Below, piece after piece: positions 8,011 through 16,538 of a stretch of DNA of 64,000 nucleotides. Below the pieces are notes generated by a model that was not told the origin of the DNA, made no database searches, and worked only from the letters and a program-made list of their open reading frames with translations. The translations under genes and the position numbers were made by a program. Source of the DNA: Lachnospiraceae bacterium (GTDB taxonomy: Bacteria; Bacillota; Clostridia; Lachnospirales; Lachnospiraceae). Within the stretch, counting starts at the first letter, position 1, and each line of letters starts with the position of its first letter. The DNA is taken from positions 124,001 through 188,000 of the forward strand of contig CAJTGB010000001.1 of NCBI GenBank assembly GCA_910575835.1, written 5' to 3'.

Positions 8011-9171
8011 TCATTTGTTCTTTTGATTTTTTATCCAGATATAGCAGATAACCACTCCGATTAAGGCTATCCCTCCCGTGGTTATATATGGTAATTCAAT
8101 ATTGCTTTCATACAGATACCCAGTTAATAAAGGAGCAATAACTTTGCTAAGATTTCCGGCGGTACTGGCAAATCCCATCAGTGTTCCTTTATGCTGATTG
8201 TCAGTTTTTGAAAGGGTTGCGTTTAATGTGGGTACTGTAATAGCAGAAGATACCGCAAATAAGCCAAAAACCACCAACACACTAACAAACCCAGTTGTCA
8301 ATACCATGGCAAACGCTACTAAGGCTTTGCAAAACACACCTATCAGTATTAGTGGCTTCTCACCAATTTTTTTTGCTAAAGGACCAGTCAAAAAGCCTTG
8401 TACTACAATCAAAATACCTGCTAGAGCCATCCAAATAACACCAACTTGCTTAGTGGAAAATCCAAACTTATCTACGACATACAGCCCCGTAATTCCTTGC
8501 AAGCCTGTTTGACAGAAATGCACGACGAAAATAAGTATCAAAACCATTCCTGCTGAGCCAAAAATTATGTTTTTCAGGTCTGAAAAATCAAAGGGTTTTC
8601 TTTTTTCCGTCTGTCCTGAACGCTCAATTGACTCTGGCAAAAGTGTTAGAATTAGCAGAAAGGCAATAAATGAAATGCCAGCTCCGGTAAAGAATGGGAG
8701 CGCAAGCGAATAGCCTGCAAGAATGCCTCCCAATAATGGTCCCATCATTACGCCAACGCTCATTGAAGCTCCAAGTTGACTCATATTCTTGCTTCTTTCT
8801 TCCTCCGAACTGGAATCTCCAACATATGCCAAAGATGCAACGGACGTAGCAGATGACAAAATACCCGATAAACTGCGAGCTATAAATAGTGTCCAGAAGG
8901 ATGAAGCCAAACCGAACAGGAACAAACTGATGGAATATCCTATAATACCAATGCTGATAATCGGCTTTCTACCAATTCGGTCGGACAGTGCACCCCAAAA
9001 AGGTGCGCATACTGTTTGTGCCAGAGCATATACGGCAGTGAGCCATCCAAGCTCACGACCGCCAGCACCTAGATTTTCCATGTAAAATGGCATGACAGGA
9101 AGAATTAAGCTATATCCTAACGCAATCACCAAAGTAGCAAGATTTAAAGCGAAAATCGGCTTTTTATTCAT
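8011..9171 (-). CDS. MFS drug efflux transporter
   Basis: A 386-aa protein with about 12 hydrophobic segments. MFS motif A appears between TM2 and TM3 (GALSDRIGRKP), and the first half carries the drug/H+ antiporter pattern LPVMPFYMENLGAGGRELGW near the N-terminus. It resembles the TetA/Bmr-type 12-TM class. Start ATG 9171 overlaps the stop of the upstream phosphotransferase gene by 8 bp; the SD is GGAGGGG. It is the last gene of the TetR operon, so it probably exports the same compound class that the upstream enzyme modifies. Confidence 0.85.
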   Translation of the reverse strand: MNKKPIFALNLATLVIALGYSLILPVMPFYMENLGAGGRELGWLTAVYALAQTVCAPFWGALSDRIGRKPIISIGIIGYSISLFLFGLASSFWTLFIARSLSGILSSATSVASLAYVGDSSSEEERSKNMSQLGASMSVGVMMGPLLGGILAGYSLALPFFTGAGISFIAFLLILTLLPESIERSGQTEKRKPFDFSDLKNIIFGSAGMVLILIFVVHFCQTGLQGITGLYVVDKFGFSTKQVGVIWMALAGILIVVQGFLTGPLAKKIGEKPLILIGVFCKALVAFAMVLTTGFVSVLVVFGLFAVSSAITVPTLNATLSKTDNQHKGTLMGFASTAGNLSKVIAPLLTGYLYESNIELPYITTGGIALIGVVICYIWIKNQKNK

Positions 9172-11731
9172 CAATCGTCACCGTCCCCTCCGAGCCGTCC
9201 ACCGTTATCATTTGTCCATTTTTAATACTTCTCGTGGCTGTGTGTGTCGCCATAACGGCAGGGATACCACATTCCCGTGCAACAATACTTGAATGACTGA
9301 GAGGACCTCCAATATCCGTTACAATTCCACTTGCAGAGGCAAATAGGGGTGTCCAAGCCGGAGTTGTAGTAACGGCAACCAAAACACTTCCTGGCTGGAA
9401 ATTTTTAAAATCTGCCGGACTATTTAGTACGCAGGCACGAGCTGTCACGACACCAGAACTGGTTCCTATACCCCTCAACACGGTTTTTCCATCTTTTTGT
9501 TTCTGTGGTGCATGTGATATGCTTTTTACTTTCTTCTCAGGTAACTGAGCTGGTGGCATATAGCCCTGATACTTTTTGAGTTCCGCTTTTCGCTCAAGTA
9601 TCGAATTTCTTCTATCGGATAAAGGTATATTTTTGTCTAACTGTACTATGAGTTTTTCCAATTCCAATTTTGTGAGCCAATAAATATCATCTATATGCGA
9701 AGTAGCTCCGCCACGTATAAGGCGTGCTGAAATTTCATGAAACATCTGGCGAATCAGAGGATGCCCCATTCCCATGCAATAAATAGCATTTTCACGCATA
9801 GGAGCAGTTTCCTGCGCCCAATGGAGCAACTTCAAAAACAGTTTTTTGCGTGAGCTATCTATATGTTGTAAAATTTCTTCTTCTGCCTGTTTCCTATGCT
9901 TTTCAAATTTGGATTGACGTAAAAAAGGACTTTCACCTTTGCCTTCTACAAAGGTTTTTATGGATTCAAAGGTTGGTGTAAGTGTTTCCTGCGGTGTGGA
10001 ATATGCAAAATCAAATTCATAAGCGGTACGACCAAACTCTTTAAAATATTGATTGATCCGATTTTTCCATTCTATCCATACTTCCAGCGAAACTTCGTCA
10101 GGCGGAACTGAGGACATAAAATTTTCCGCTATCTTTGCTGTTGGATTACTTTGCAGATAAAGGTTGAGAGTTTTATTTTGCTTTACCCATTCCGAGAGAC
10201 TCCACAGGTTCTTTTCGGCTTGCAGAGCAATCGTATCAAATCCAAGCAGGAAAACAGAAGTATCTGTCATACCAGCGCGACGAGCCGCTCCCTGAAAAAA
10301 TTTTGTAAATATTGTTTCGCTGATAGAGGCGGCTGGCAATGTAAGCTGAATCCTCGTGAAATAAATACAAGCGGCATAAAATACAGTCTGAATCCCCTTC
10401 ATTATTTGATGGGCATTCAGCGTATGCAGAGGCTTTTCTTCCCATTGTTTAATCACATCCTCAAATTCCTTTCGTGCTGTTTCCCAGCGTGCAACACTGT
10501 TCGTGAGCGCACGGCGTAAAGATCGGGGTGAAAGGGATTTGACAGCAATCAAAAGAGGCTTTGAATTGTGGGAAAGATAAACATATCCGTTAATAATCGT
10601 ATATGCTCCGTTTTCTGGCAGTAGCTTTTTCGCACTTTTACCAAACATATCTATCCATAAAAGCGCCGACGCACGGTTGACTATTTCAAGCCCAAGTGTG
10701 GCAAATAAGGGCGTAACAGGATTTGGCAAGTGTTCCGCTAGAGACTGCCTTTTGTATAAAACATCCTTTTCCGGTAACGTCCATTCCGGCGGTAGGACAG
10801 TAATGGGGCGAGCCTGAACAATATACAACTTATCTTTTTCCAGTGCCCACTCTACATCCATAGGCATTTCATAATACTTCTCAATTTTTTTTCCAAGCTG
10901 TGTCAATCGCATAACTTGATTGTGAGTAAGAGTATGTTTTTTCCTAAACTGTTCAGGAGTTGGGATTTCTTCTGTTCCATCTGAGTTGCGGACTGTCATA
11001 ATCTCTTTGTTTGCTACTTCATACGATACAATTCGTTCAGCATTTTTATCTACAACGATTGTATCAGGGGTGACTAAGCTAGAAACCACCGATTCGCCAA
11101 GTCCCCACGCGGCGTTAACAATCATTTCGCTACGTCTGCCATTGATAGGGTTTAGCGTAAACATAACGCCGGACGCATCGGAAAACGCAAGCTTTTGTAC
11201 TACAACAGCAAGTGCGACGATTTCCTGCTTTATATCATTCTTCACGCGGTAAGCAATAGCGCGAGCTGTCCATAGGGAAGCCCAGCACCTCTTTACAGCG
11301 TCAAGAACTTCATTCTCACCTTGTATGTTAAGATAGGTTTCCTGCTGGCCTGCAAAAGAAGCGTCGGGCAAATCCTCGGCGGTTGCGGAGGAACGGACAG
11401 CCACCGCTATATTTCCCAATCCGGCATATGCGGTTTTAATTGCATCTGATACTTCCTGCGGCATTTCTCCATTATGGAAAAGCATCCCTATCTGCGTAGA
11501 TGCATTTTCAAGCTGGCTGGTATTGTTAGAGTCAATACCGTCCAGCAACTTATTAATGTGAGGCTGAATATGGTTCTTTTCAACAAAAATCTTGTATGAA
11601 GTAGTCGTAACATGAAAGCCCTCCGGCACAGGGATGCCCGCTGTCAATAGTTTTGATAAAGACATACCTTTTCCGCCAACCATTTCAAGGGTTGCCTGTT
11701 TATGCAACAAGGGTAGAGTATAATAAATCAT
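9164..11731 (-). CDS. PEP-synthase-like dikinase, rifampin phosphotransferase-like
   Basis: An 855-aa protein. The N-terminal ~320 residues are a PEP/pyruvate-binding ATP-grasp domain (VGGKGMSLSKL; VAVRSSATAEDLPDASFAGQ; VEWALEKDKLYIVQARPI). The middle (~340-740) is a long alpha-helical region. The C-terminal domain carries the mobile phosphohistidine segment GGPLSHSSIVARECGIPAV with His813. This three-part order and length match rifampin phosphotransferase (Rph, ~865 aa), which phosphorylates rifampin with ATP. A housekeeping PEP synthase would have a C-terminal PEP barrel, which is absent. It starts in a 4-bp overlap with TetR (GGAGGTG upstream). The true substrate is an inference. Confidence 0.72.
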   Translation of the reverse strand: MIYYTLPLLHKQATLEMVGGKGMSLSKLLTAGIPVPEGFHVTTTSYKIFVEKNHIQPHINKLLDGIDSNNTSQLENASTQIGMLFHNGEMPQEVSDAIKTAYAGLGNIAVAVRSSATAEDLPDASFAGQQETYLNIQGENEVLDAVKRCWASLWTARAIAYRVKNDIKQEIVALAVVVQKLAFSDASGVMFTLNPINGRRSEMIVNAAWGLGESVVSSLVTPDTIVVDKNAERIVSYEVANKEIMTVRNSDGTEEIPTPEQFRKKHTLTHNQVMRLTQLGKKIEKYYEMPMDVEWALEKDKLYIVQARPITVLPPEWTLPEKDVLYKRQSLAEHLPNPVTPLFATLGLEIVNRASALLWIDMFGKSAKKLLPENGAYTIINGYVYLSHNSKPLLIAVKSLSPRSLRRALTNSVARWETARKEFEDVIKQWEEKPLHTLNAHQIMKGIQTVFYAACIYFTRIQLTLPAASISETIFTKFFQGAARRAGMTDTSVFLLGFDTIALQAEKNLWSLSEWVKQNKTLNLYLQSNPTAKIAENFMSSVPPDEVSLEVWIEWKNRINQYFKEFGRTAYEFDFAYSTPQETLTPTFESIKTFVEGKGESPFLRQSKFEKHRKQAEEEILQHIDSSRKKLFLKLLHWAQETAPMRENAIYCMGMGHPLIRQMFHEISARLIRGGATSHIDDIYWLTKLELEKLIVQLDKNIPLSDRRNSILERKAELKKYQGYMPPAQLPEKKVKSISHAPQKQKDGKTVLRGIGTSSGVVTARACVLNSPADFKNFQPGSVLVAVTTTPAWTPLFASASGIVTDIGGPLSHSSIVARECGIPAVMATHTATRSIKNGQMITVDGSEGTVTIDE

Positions 11732-12339
11732 AATAATTCACCTCCATCATTCATAATTCCGTGTAGAAATATATCCATTGTTTCATCAAGCATTTTCTCC
11801 GGACTGGCTGATGGTCGGGATGTGTAAATGATTGATATAATGGAGTTAATTAACAAACGCGTCATAAGATCGGCATTCGTCTTACGGAAGACGCCTGATT
11901 CCACTCCATTTTCAATTACAGATTTTATAATATCCTGATATGCGTAACGCGCAGTTTTCAGCCGCTTTCGATAATCTTCTTCTAAATAGTCAGATTCTGT
12001 ATTTAACCACATCAGCACCGTTCGCTGCTGCTTTGGTACTCCAAGATGATTCAGCATGATTTTTCTAAGACACTGTTCCGGCGAGGATTCATCGGCAATA
12101 ATCCTATGAACCTTTTTAATTGTTTCTTCTATTTCTTTCTCAACTGCATATACAAAAATCTCGTCTTTCGTTTTGAAAAAATCATACAGACTGGACTTTC
12201 CCATGTTTGCTAAATTCGCAATTTCCCTCATAGATGTTTTTTGGAATCCATTTTTCTCTATGAGCTGCAAAGCAACACTGATTATTTCTTCTCGGCGCTC
12301 TTCTTGTTGTTCTGGTGTAAGAATAATTCCTTTTGGCAT
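11728..12339 (-). CDS. TetR family regulator of the phosphotransferase-MFS operon
   Basis: A 203-aa protein. The N-terminal helix-turn-helix domain is clear (IEKNGFQKTSMREIANLANM then GKSSLYDFFKTKDEIF). I chose ATG at 12339 because AAGGAGGGATCATAAT precedes it; the longer frame would start inside the operator. It is the first gene of a three-gene overlapping operon. Two copies of a GACC-ATCGGTC palindrome flank its promoter's -10 region, strong evidence of autorepression relieved by a drug ligand. Confidence 0.88.
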   Translation of the reverse strand: MPKGIILTPEQQEERREEIISVALQLIEKNGFQKTSMREIANLANMGKSSLYDFFKTKDEIFVYAVEKEIEETIKKVHRIIADESSPEQCLRKIMLNHLGVPKQQRTVLMWLNTESDYLEEDYRKRLKTARYAYQDIIKSVIENGVESGVFRKTNADLMTRLLINSIISIIYTSRPSASPEKMLDETMDIFLHGIMNDGGELL

Positions 12340-12359
12340 ATTATGATCCCTCCTTATAA

Positions 12360-12419
12360 CGACCATCGGTCGTTTCTTGTTTCGGTTTCATTATATAGCG
12401 ACCGATGGTCGCTTGTCAA
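12360..12419 (-). promoter_or_regulatory. promoter with twin TetR operators
   Basis: On the minus strand TTGACA (12414-12419) and TATAAT (12390-12395) are separated by 18 bp. Palindrome 1 (GCGACCATCGGTCGC, 12398-12412) fills the spacer almost completely. Palindrome 2 (CGACCGATGGTCG, 12360-12372) covers the start-proximal leader just before the SD. A repressor bound at both would block RNA polymerase and early transcription. Confidence 0.85.
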
Positions 12420-12685
12420 GCTAATTTTTTCAACACCAAAAAACGCGACTTATATATTATGTGTAAGGCGAGCAGAGACTATCAGCCAAACAGTTTTTGT
12501 TTTTAAATACAGAACGACCTCGATATAATGCTAATTATATTGAACTCGCAGAACGAATGAGTGGCAAAGTCTGCTCTCAGTTAAACACAATCATAAAGAT
12601 ATCCTGCCTAAATGAGTTAAATATAATCAAATCGGTTGTAGATTGCCTTGATGGATCGTGTAATAACAATGAGGAGGCGAATCAA
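12420..12685 (+). other. upstream region of the recombinase gene
   Basis: The recombinase frame stays open upstream to an ATG at 12497, but that part shows no recombinase-like sequence or good ribosome site, whereas GAGGAGG precedes ATG 12686. It may hold a remnant of another gene. I see no clear attachment-site repeat. Confidence 0.4.
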
Positions 12686-13516
12686 ATGATCGAAGAATTT
12701 ACTGCTCATCTGCAAAGCTTGGGAAAGTCTGAAAACACAATCCGGACGTACAGTCATGATGTAACGATGTATCTGCATTGGTGCCAGGACAGTTTTGGAG
12801 AGGAGCCACAGCTTTTATACCGTGCCAATATTTTGGATTACATTTCCTATATGCGAAATATTCGGGGTTATCATCCGCGTACCGTAAATAACCACCTTTC
12901 TTCCTTGAAGAGCCTAAATGAGTATCTGATTATGAGTGGGCGGCAGACGGAAGCTGCTGTGCTGGACAGCGATTTTATGAAAATCCAGATACAGTATGCC
13001 AGTCCCTGCACTGTGGAGAAAAAAGATGTAGAGGCATTCCGCCAACGCCTTCTGGAGAGTGGAAGTAAACGGGACTTTTGCCTGGTCACACTTTATGCCT
13101 ATTCCGGTATGCGGCGGAGTGAATGCGTCAATCTCAAGCTGGATCAGGTTGATCTGACAGCAAAGGAAATCCGGATTGTCGGCAAGGGAGACAAGCACCG
13201 CCTGGTCTATATCAATGACAAAATTGTTTACGCGATTCGGGAGTACCTAAAGGTGCGTAATTCGGACAGCCCATATCTGTTCGTCAGCCGCCAGAGTGAG
13301 AAGCTGAATCCTTCCCGTATCAACCAGATATTTAACCGATACTCGGATGTCATTACACCGAAGACGCTGCGGCATTATTTCTGCTCCAATGCCCTGGAGA
13401 ACGGATATTCCATTCACGAAGTCGCCAATCAGGCAGGGCACAGCAATGTGCAAACCACACTCATTTATAGTAACCCGACGGCAAAAGAAATGAAAGACAA
13501 AGCCAATCGACTGTGA
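12686..13516 (+). CDS. tyrosine recombinase (XerC/D-like integrase)
   Basis: A 276-aa phage-integrase-family protein. Residues ~1-85 form the SAM-like core-binding domain (EEFTAHLQSLGKSENTIRTY). The catalytic domain has Arg143 (SGMRRSE), the K-containing hairpin GKGDKHRLVY, LRHYF with Arg229, GHSNVQ and the nucleophile Tyr261 in TTLIYSNP. The position usually held by His in HxLR appears to be Lys (PKTLRHYF), a known variation. Start ATG follows GAGGAGGCGAATCAA. It is 9 bp upstream of a class B sortase gene. It may be an element integrase or a phase-variation recombinase. Confidence 0.88.
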   Translation: MIEEFTAHLQSLGKSENTIRTYSHDVTMYLHWCQDSFGEEPQLLYRANILDYISYMRNIRGYHPRTVNNHLSSLKSLNEYLIMSGRQTEAAVLDSDFMKIQIQYASPCTVEKKDVEAFRQRLLESGSKRDFCLVTLYAYSGMRRSECVNLKLDQVDLTAKEIRIVGKGDKHRLVYINDKIVYAIREYLKVRNSDSPYLFVSRQSEKLNPSRINQIFNRYSDVITPKTLRHYFCSNALENGYSIHEVANQAGHSNVQTTLIYSNPTAKEMKDKANRL

Positions 13517-13525
13517 GGTAAGAAC

Positions 13526-14299
13526 ATGAAGATAAAAAGGATTATTTGTACTATACTGATTTTGATATTTGCAAGCGGTATTGTGATAGGTGCCATCCAA
13601 TTATATAAGCAGCACCGTGAGTATTCGGAAGGCGAGGACTCCTATACTGATTTGGACCATTATGTGAAGCTGCCTGAAGAGCCTAAAGAACCTTCCCCAT
13701 CTCCCACAGATGAAACTGAGTCTGGAGGACGGGAATGGCCGGTTGTAGATTTTGCTTCCCTGCAGGAAATCAATCCGGATATCGTAGGGTGGATTTATAT
13801 TGAAGGAACAGGAATCAATTACCCGGTTGTGCAGGGCAGGGATAACCAGTATTATCTAAAGCATTTATTCAGCGGAGAGTGGAACGGATCCGGCTGCATA
13901 TTTCTGGACAGCAGAAACAGATTGGATTTCTCAGATCGACACAGCATCATCTATGGGCATCATATGAAAAATGGCGCCATGTTTTCCGGGCTGACGGAGT
14001 ATAAGAAGCAGGAGTATTATAACGAGCATCCTATTGCCCTGTTATTGACGCCGGATAAAAACTATGAGATAGAGATTTTCGGCGGGTATGTGGCCAGCGT
14101 TCAGGATAAGGCGTGGGAAGTGGCATTTCCCTCAGACTCAGATTTTACAGAGTGGCTGGATAAAGCCAGAGAGCGTTCATGCTTTACCAGTGAAATTACC
14201 CCGGCAGTCACAGACCAGATTCTGACGTTCTCTACCTGCAGCTACGAATTTAACAATGCCAGGTTTGTATTGCTGGGCGTATTAAGGCCGGAAGAGTAA
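13526..14299 (+). CDS. class B sortase
   Basis: A 257-aa protein with an N-terminal signal anchor (residues ~4-24) and an extracellular Pro/Glu/Ser-rich linker, then a sortase domain. Catalytic residues are visible: His145 in YGHHM, Cys238 in FSTCSYEF and Arg246 in NARFVLLG. The VGWIYIEGTGINYPVVQGRDN segment (residues ~88-108, given in parts here as VGWIYIEGTG and INYPVVQ) is typical of class B. It would attach a sorting-signal protein to the wall or polymerise it. No substrate with a sorting signal is visible in this window. Probably cotranscribed with the recombinase 9 bp upstream. Confidence 0.88.
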   Translation: MKIKRIICTILILIFASGIVIGAIQLYKQHREYSEGEDSYTDLDHYVKLPEEPKEPSPSPTDETESGGREWPVVDFASLQEINPDIVGWIYIEGTGINYPVVQGRDNQYYLKHLFSGEWNGSGCIFLDSRNRLDFSDRHSIIYGHHMKNGAMFSGLTEYKKQEYYNEHPIALLLTPDKNYEIEIFGGYVASVQDKAWEVAFPSDSDFTEWLDKARERSCFTSEITPAVTDQILTFSTCSYEFNNARFVLLGVLRPEE

Positions 14300-14397
14300 C
14301 TGATTCAGAGGAAAACAGAGTAATTGATTGAATCAGGAGAATGCTATTACGAAAAATGGTGCATTTCCCTGTTTATTCGTAATGGAGATGATCCGCT

Positions 14398-14573
14398 CCT
14401 AAGGTAGATGTTGGCCTTGTGGAGCATTATAGCACCGGCAAGGATGGTAAAAGACAAAAAAGCAGTTGGAAGTTGATTTTGTAGCAACCAAGGGCAGAGA
14501 AAAGTATTACATCGAGTCTACTTTTGCTATGAATAATGAGGATAAAGTCAGAAGAAATGAAAGGGTATTACTA
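14398..14573 (+). pseudogene. remnant of a DUF4143-type ATPase C-terminus
   Basis: Two frames each give half of a familiar C-terminus: VDVGLVEHYSTGKDGKRQK (14404-14460) and, after a shift, KQLEVDFVATKGREKYYIES (14460-14519) followed by TFAMNNEDKVRRNER. This matches the end of AAA ATPases with a DUF4143 domain. One frameshift and the loss of everything upstream make it a relic. The interval 14300-14397 after the sortase shows nothing else. Confidence 0.6.
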
Positions 14574-14575
14574 CT

Positions 14576-15175
14576 ATGGGTCTTCGCAAAAATGTTCTCT
14601 GAAAGTATTCTTCGTCCCACACCTGTTCATGGAGCTGTTCATAGGTAAATACATGATCTGGATTGAACACCAGTAGGGAAAGCAATTCATATTCCCGGTA
14701 GGTCAACCGTAGGGGCCGACCACTTAAAAGTCCTACCGGTTCTCACGCTGTATCACAAGATCACTCTGGGCAGCTATTGTGTATGCCCGCGATTTGAGAG
14801 GGTTCAACTGGTGAAACGTTGTAAAAGCGCATAGATATGGGCAAGACATTCCTCGGTTTTAAAAGGCTTTGTCAGGAAGTCGTCAGCCCCTGTTTCCAAC
14901 GCCTGTACTTTGTCTGCTAACACCGACGACGTAGAAAGCAACAGGATTGGCATAGGTTTCATACACCGCAGTGTCCTTAATAGCTCCATGCCATCTATTT
15001 CAGGAAAGCATACGTTAAGAATTACGACTTCGTAGTCTCGCGTTGCCAGAGCTGTTAACCCTTCCTGGACGGTTAGAGTGTAGTAGGCTTCTGTTGTTTC
15101 ACTTTTCAGATTGTATTTAATGGCTTTGCAAGTTTGTAAATCGTGGTCGATTATCAAAACACAGTTTTTTCGCAT
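14576..15175 (-). pseudogene. broken OmpR-family response regulator
   Basis: The first 123 codons (15175-14804) encode a complete receiver domain: DHDLQTCKAIKYNLK, phosphoacceptor region EVVILNVCFPEIDGMELL, LLSTS and KPFKTEE. The Asp usually accepting phosphate (LPxxDG context LD) reads Asn (ILNVCF), so phosphorylation is doubtful. After an early stop, other minus-strand frames give LNPLKSRAYTIAAQSDLVIQ, then PVGLLSGRPLRLTYREYELL and VFNPDHVFTYEQLHEQVWDE, i.e. the winged-helix output domain. At least two frameshifts split the gene. No histidine kinase is present. Confidence 0.75.
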
Positions 15176-15373
15176 ACTTTCCTCCTTCCCAAGTTAGGTA
15201 CAGCGGGGATATTGTGTTAGGGATCGCCTTGAACTATTGTATTCGCATATATTCTCACATCATCTAATTACTGTATTGGTAAAAAACAAGTCAGCAGGAA
15301 AGAAAACCTTACCCACTGACTTTGAAAATCAAGATTACGATTAACAGTCTGCACATACTTTCTGATTTGTAGT
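15176..15373. other. intergenic, nothing recognised
   Basis: About 200 bp between the broken response regulator and the AraC gene's 3' end. A weak GTGGGTAAGG / TCAGTGG pairing near 15305 is too poor to call a terminator. Confidence 0.3.
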
Positions 15374-16417
15374 TTACTCGCCAACATTCTGTTTGCGGTA
15401 TTCAGCCGGTGCAATTTTTATCACATCTCGAAAGGCTGTTGCAAATTTACTTTGGTTTTCATATCCAACCTGATTTGCGATTTCCGCTATGGTAGCTTGG
15501 GTTTGGCGTAGTAGTACAGCAGCCTGCTTTATTCGGTACTCTTTCATATAAGTTCCAATAGGTTGACCATAGATACCCTTAAATGTGTTCTTTAAGGTTG
15601 TCGTATTGATTAGGAACTCTTTGGAAAGCTCTTCAATCGTTGGTCTAATCTGCAAGTCTGAAACTAGCTTTCGATGTATCTCTTTTACAATCTCAACCTG
15701 TGGAGATGTGTATAATTCTCGCTGCTTTTCCTGTGACACGTCCACCATACATAAAAACAAAAGCAGCTCCTGAACTTTCAGCTTAAAATAGGGCTTTTGC
15801 AGGCAATCCGGTATGGAATAAAGTTCTGAAAAAACATGGTCAATTTCGTTTTTTGCGCGCATAATAAAGCATTTTCCGTCAGCACAAAATTTTTCTTTAA
15901 ATCCCATCAAGTCAATTTCACTTTCGGAAAGTATTTCCGGCATATTCTTCGATAAAATTTTCAGGTTGATGACAACGGATATTCCCCGATAATGTTTTAA
16001 TGGAAAAGTCATCTCTGGCGCACAGTTATCCATTGTGTGGATTGAGAGGTCGCCTTCTCCAAGATAGAGGCATGAGCCGCTTAATAAACGGCTGCCTTCC
16101 CGCCCTTCTCGGCAGTGGTTTATTTCTAAAATATTTTTATCCAGACCTTCATTCCATTCACAGCTCGCCGCTTCAAAGTCATTGTAAATTAGCTGAATGC
16201 CAGGAAATACTTGATAAACAGTCATAAGACCAAGACCATCTGCACAATCCATTTTGTAAACTGTACAGTATCCATCATTATCTTTCGGAATAACCGCAGA
16301 CAGGTTCTTCGTATTCGTAATCATATTTTCATTCATACTGGGCCTTTCTGCTACTTCGTTTTCTATTTGTTTTCTCAATAGAGTTTGAGTTTCTTTCATT
16401 ATAATTCTTTCTTTCAT
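15374..16417 (-). CDS. AraC family transcriptional regulator
   Basis: A ~347-aa protein. The last ~100 residues form the double helix-turn-helix of AraC/XylS proteins (IEELSKEFLINTTTLKNTFK; ATIAEIANQVGYENQSKFAT; AFRDVIKIAPAEYRKQ). The N-terminal ~230 residues are a divergent sensing domain. I prefer ATG 16417 (GGAGCGGAGC upstream) over ATG 16432; a later ATG at 16399 is also possible. Such stand-alone AraC proteins often control efflux pumps or siderophore transport; no partner is certain here. The next gene is a radical SAM protein on the same strand 121 bp away. Confidence 0.85.
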   Translation of the reverse strand: MKERIIMKETQTLLRKQIENEVAERPSMNENMITNTKNLSAVIPKDNDGYCTVYKMDCADGLGLMTVYQVFPGIQLIYNDFEAASCEWNEGLDKNILEINHCREGREGSRLLSGSCLYLGEGDLSIHTMDNCAPEMTFPLKHYRGISVVINLKILSKNMPEILSESEIDLMGFKEKFCADGKCFIMRAKNEIDHVFSELYSIPDCLQKPYFKLKVQELLLFLCMVDVSQEKQRELYTSPQVEIVKEIHRKLVSDLQIRPTIEELSKEFLINTTTLKNTFKGIYGQPIGTYMKEYRIKQAAVLLRQTQATIAEIANQVGYENQSKFATAFRDVIKIAPAEYRKQNVGE

Positions 16418-16538
16418 TTTGCTCCGCTCCATTTAGTAGATTTTACACTCCAATTAGAATTATAATATGTTTAATGAAGCAGAGCAAACAGATAAAACGA
16501 AAGACTAAGTAAATCAGAATCGGCCCTCTGATGGAATA

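Noticed and set aside
12497-12685. 63-residue N-terminal extension of the recombinase frame
   Set aside because: No ribosome site at 12497 and no recombinase-like sequence before 12686, where GAGGAGG precedes an ATG.
14804-15175. Single-domain response regulator as an intact gene
   Set aside because: The missing output domain is found in shifted frames immediately downstream and the phospho-Asp position reads Asn, so it is a broken full-length regulator.
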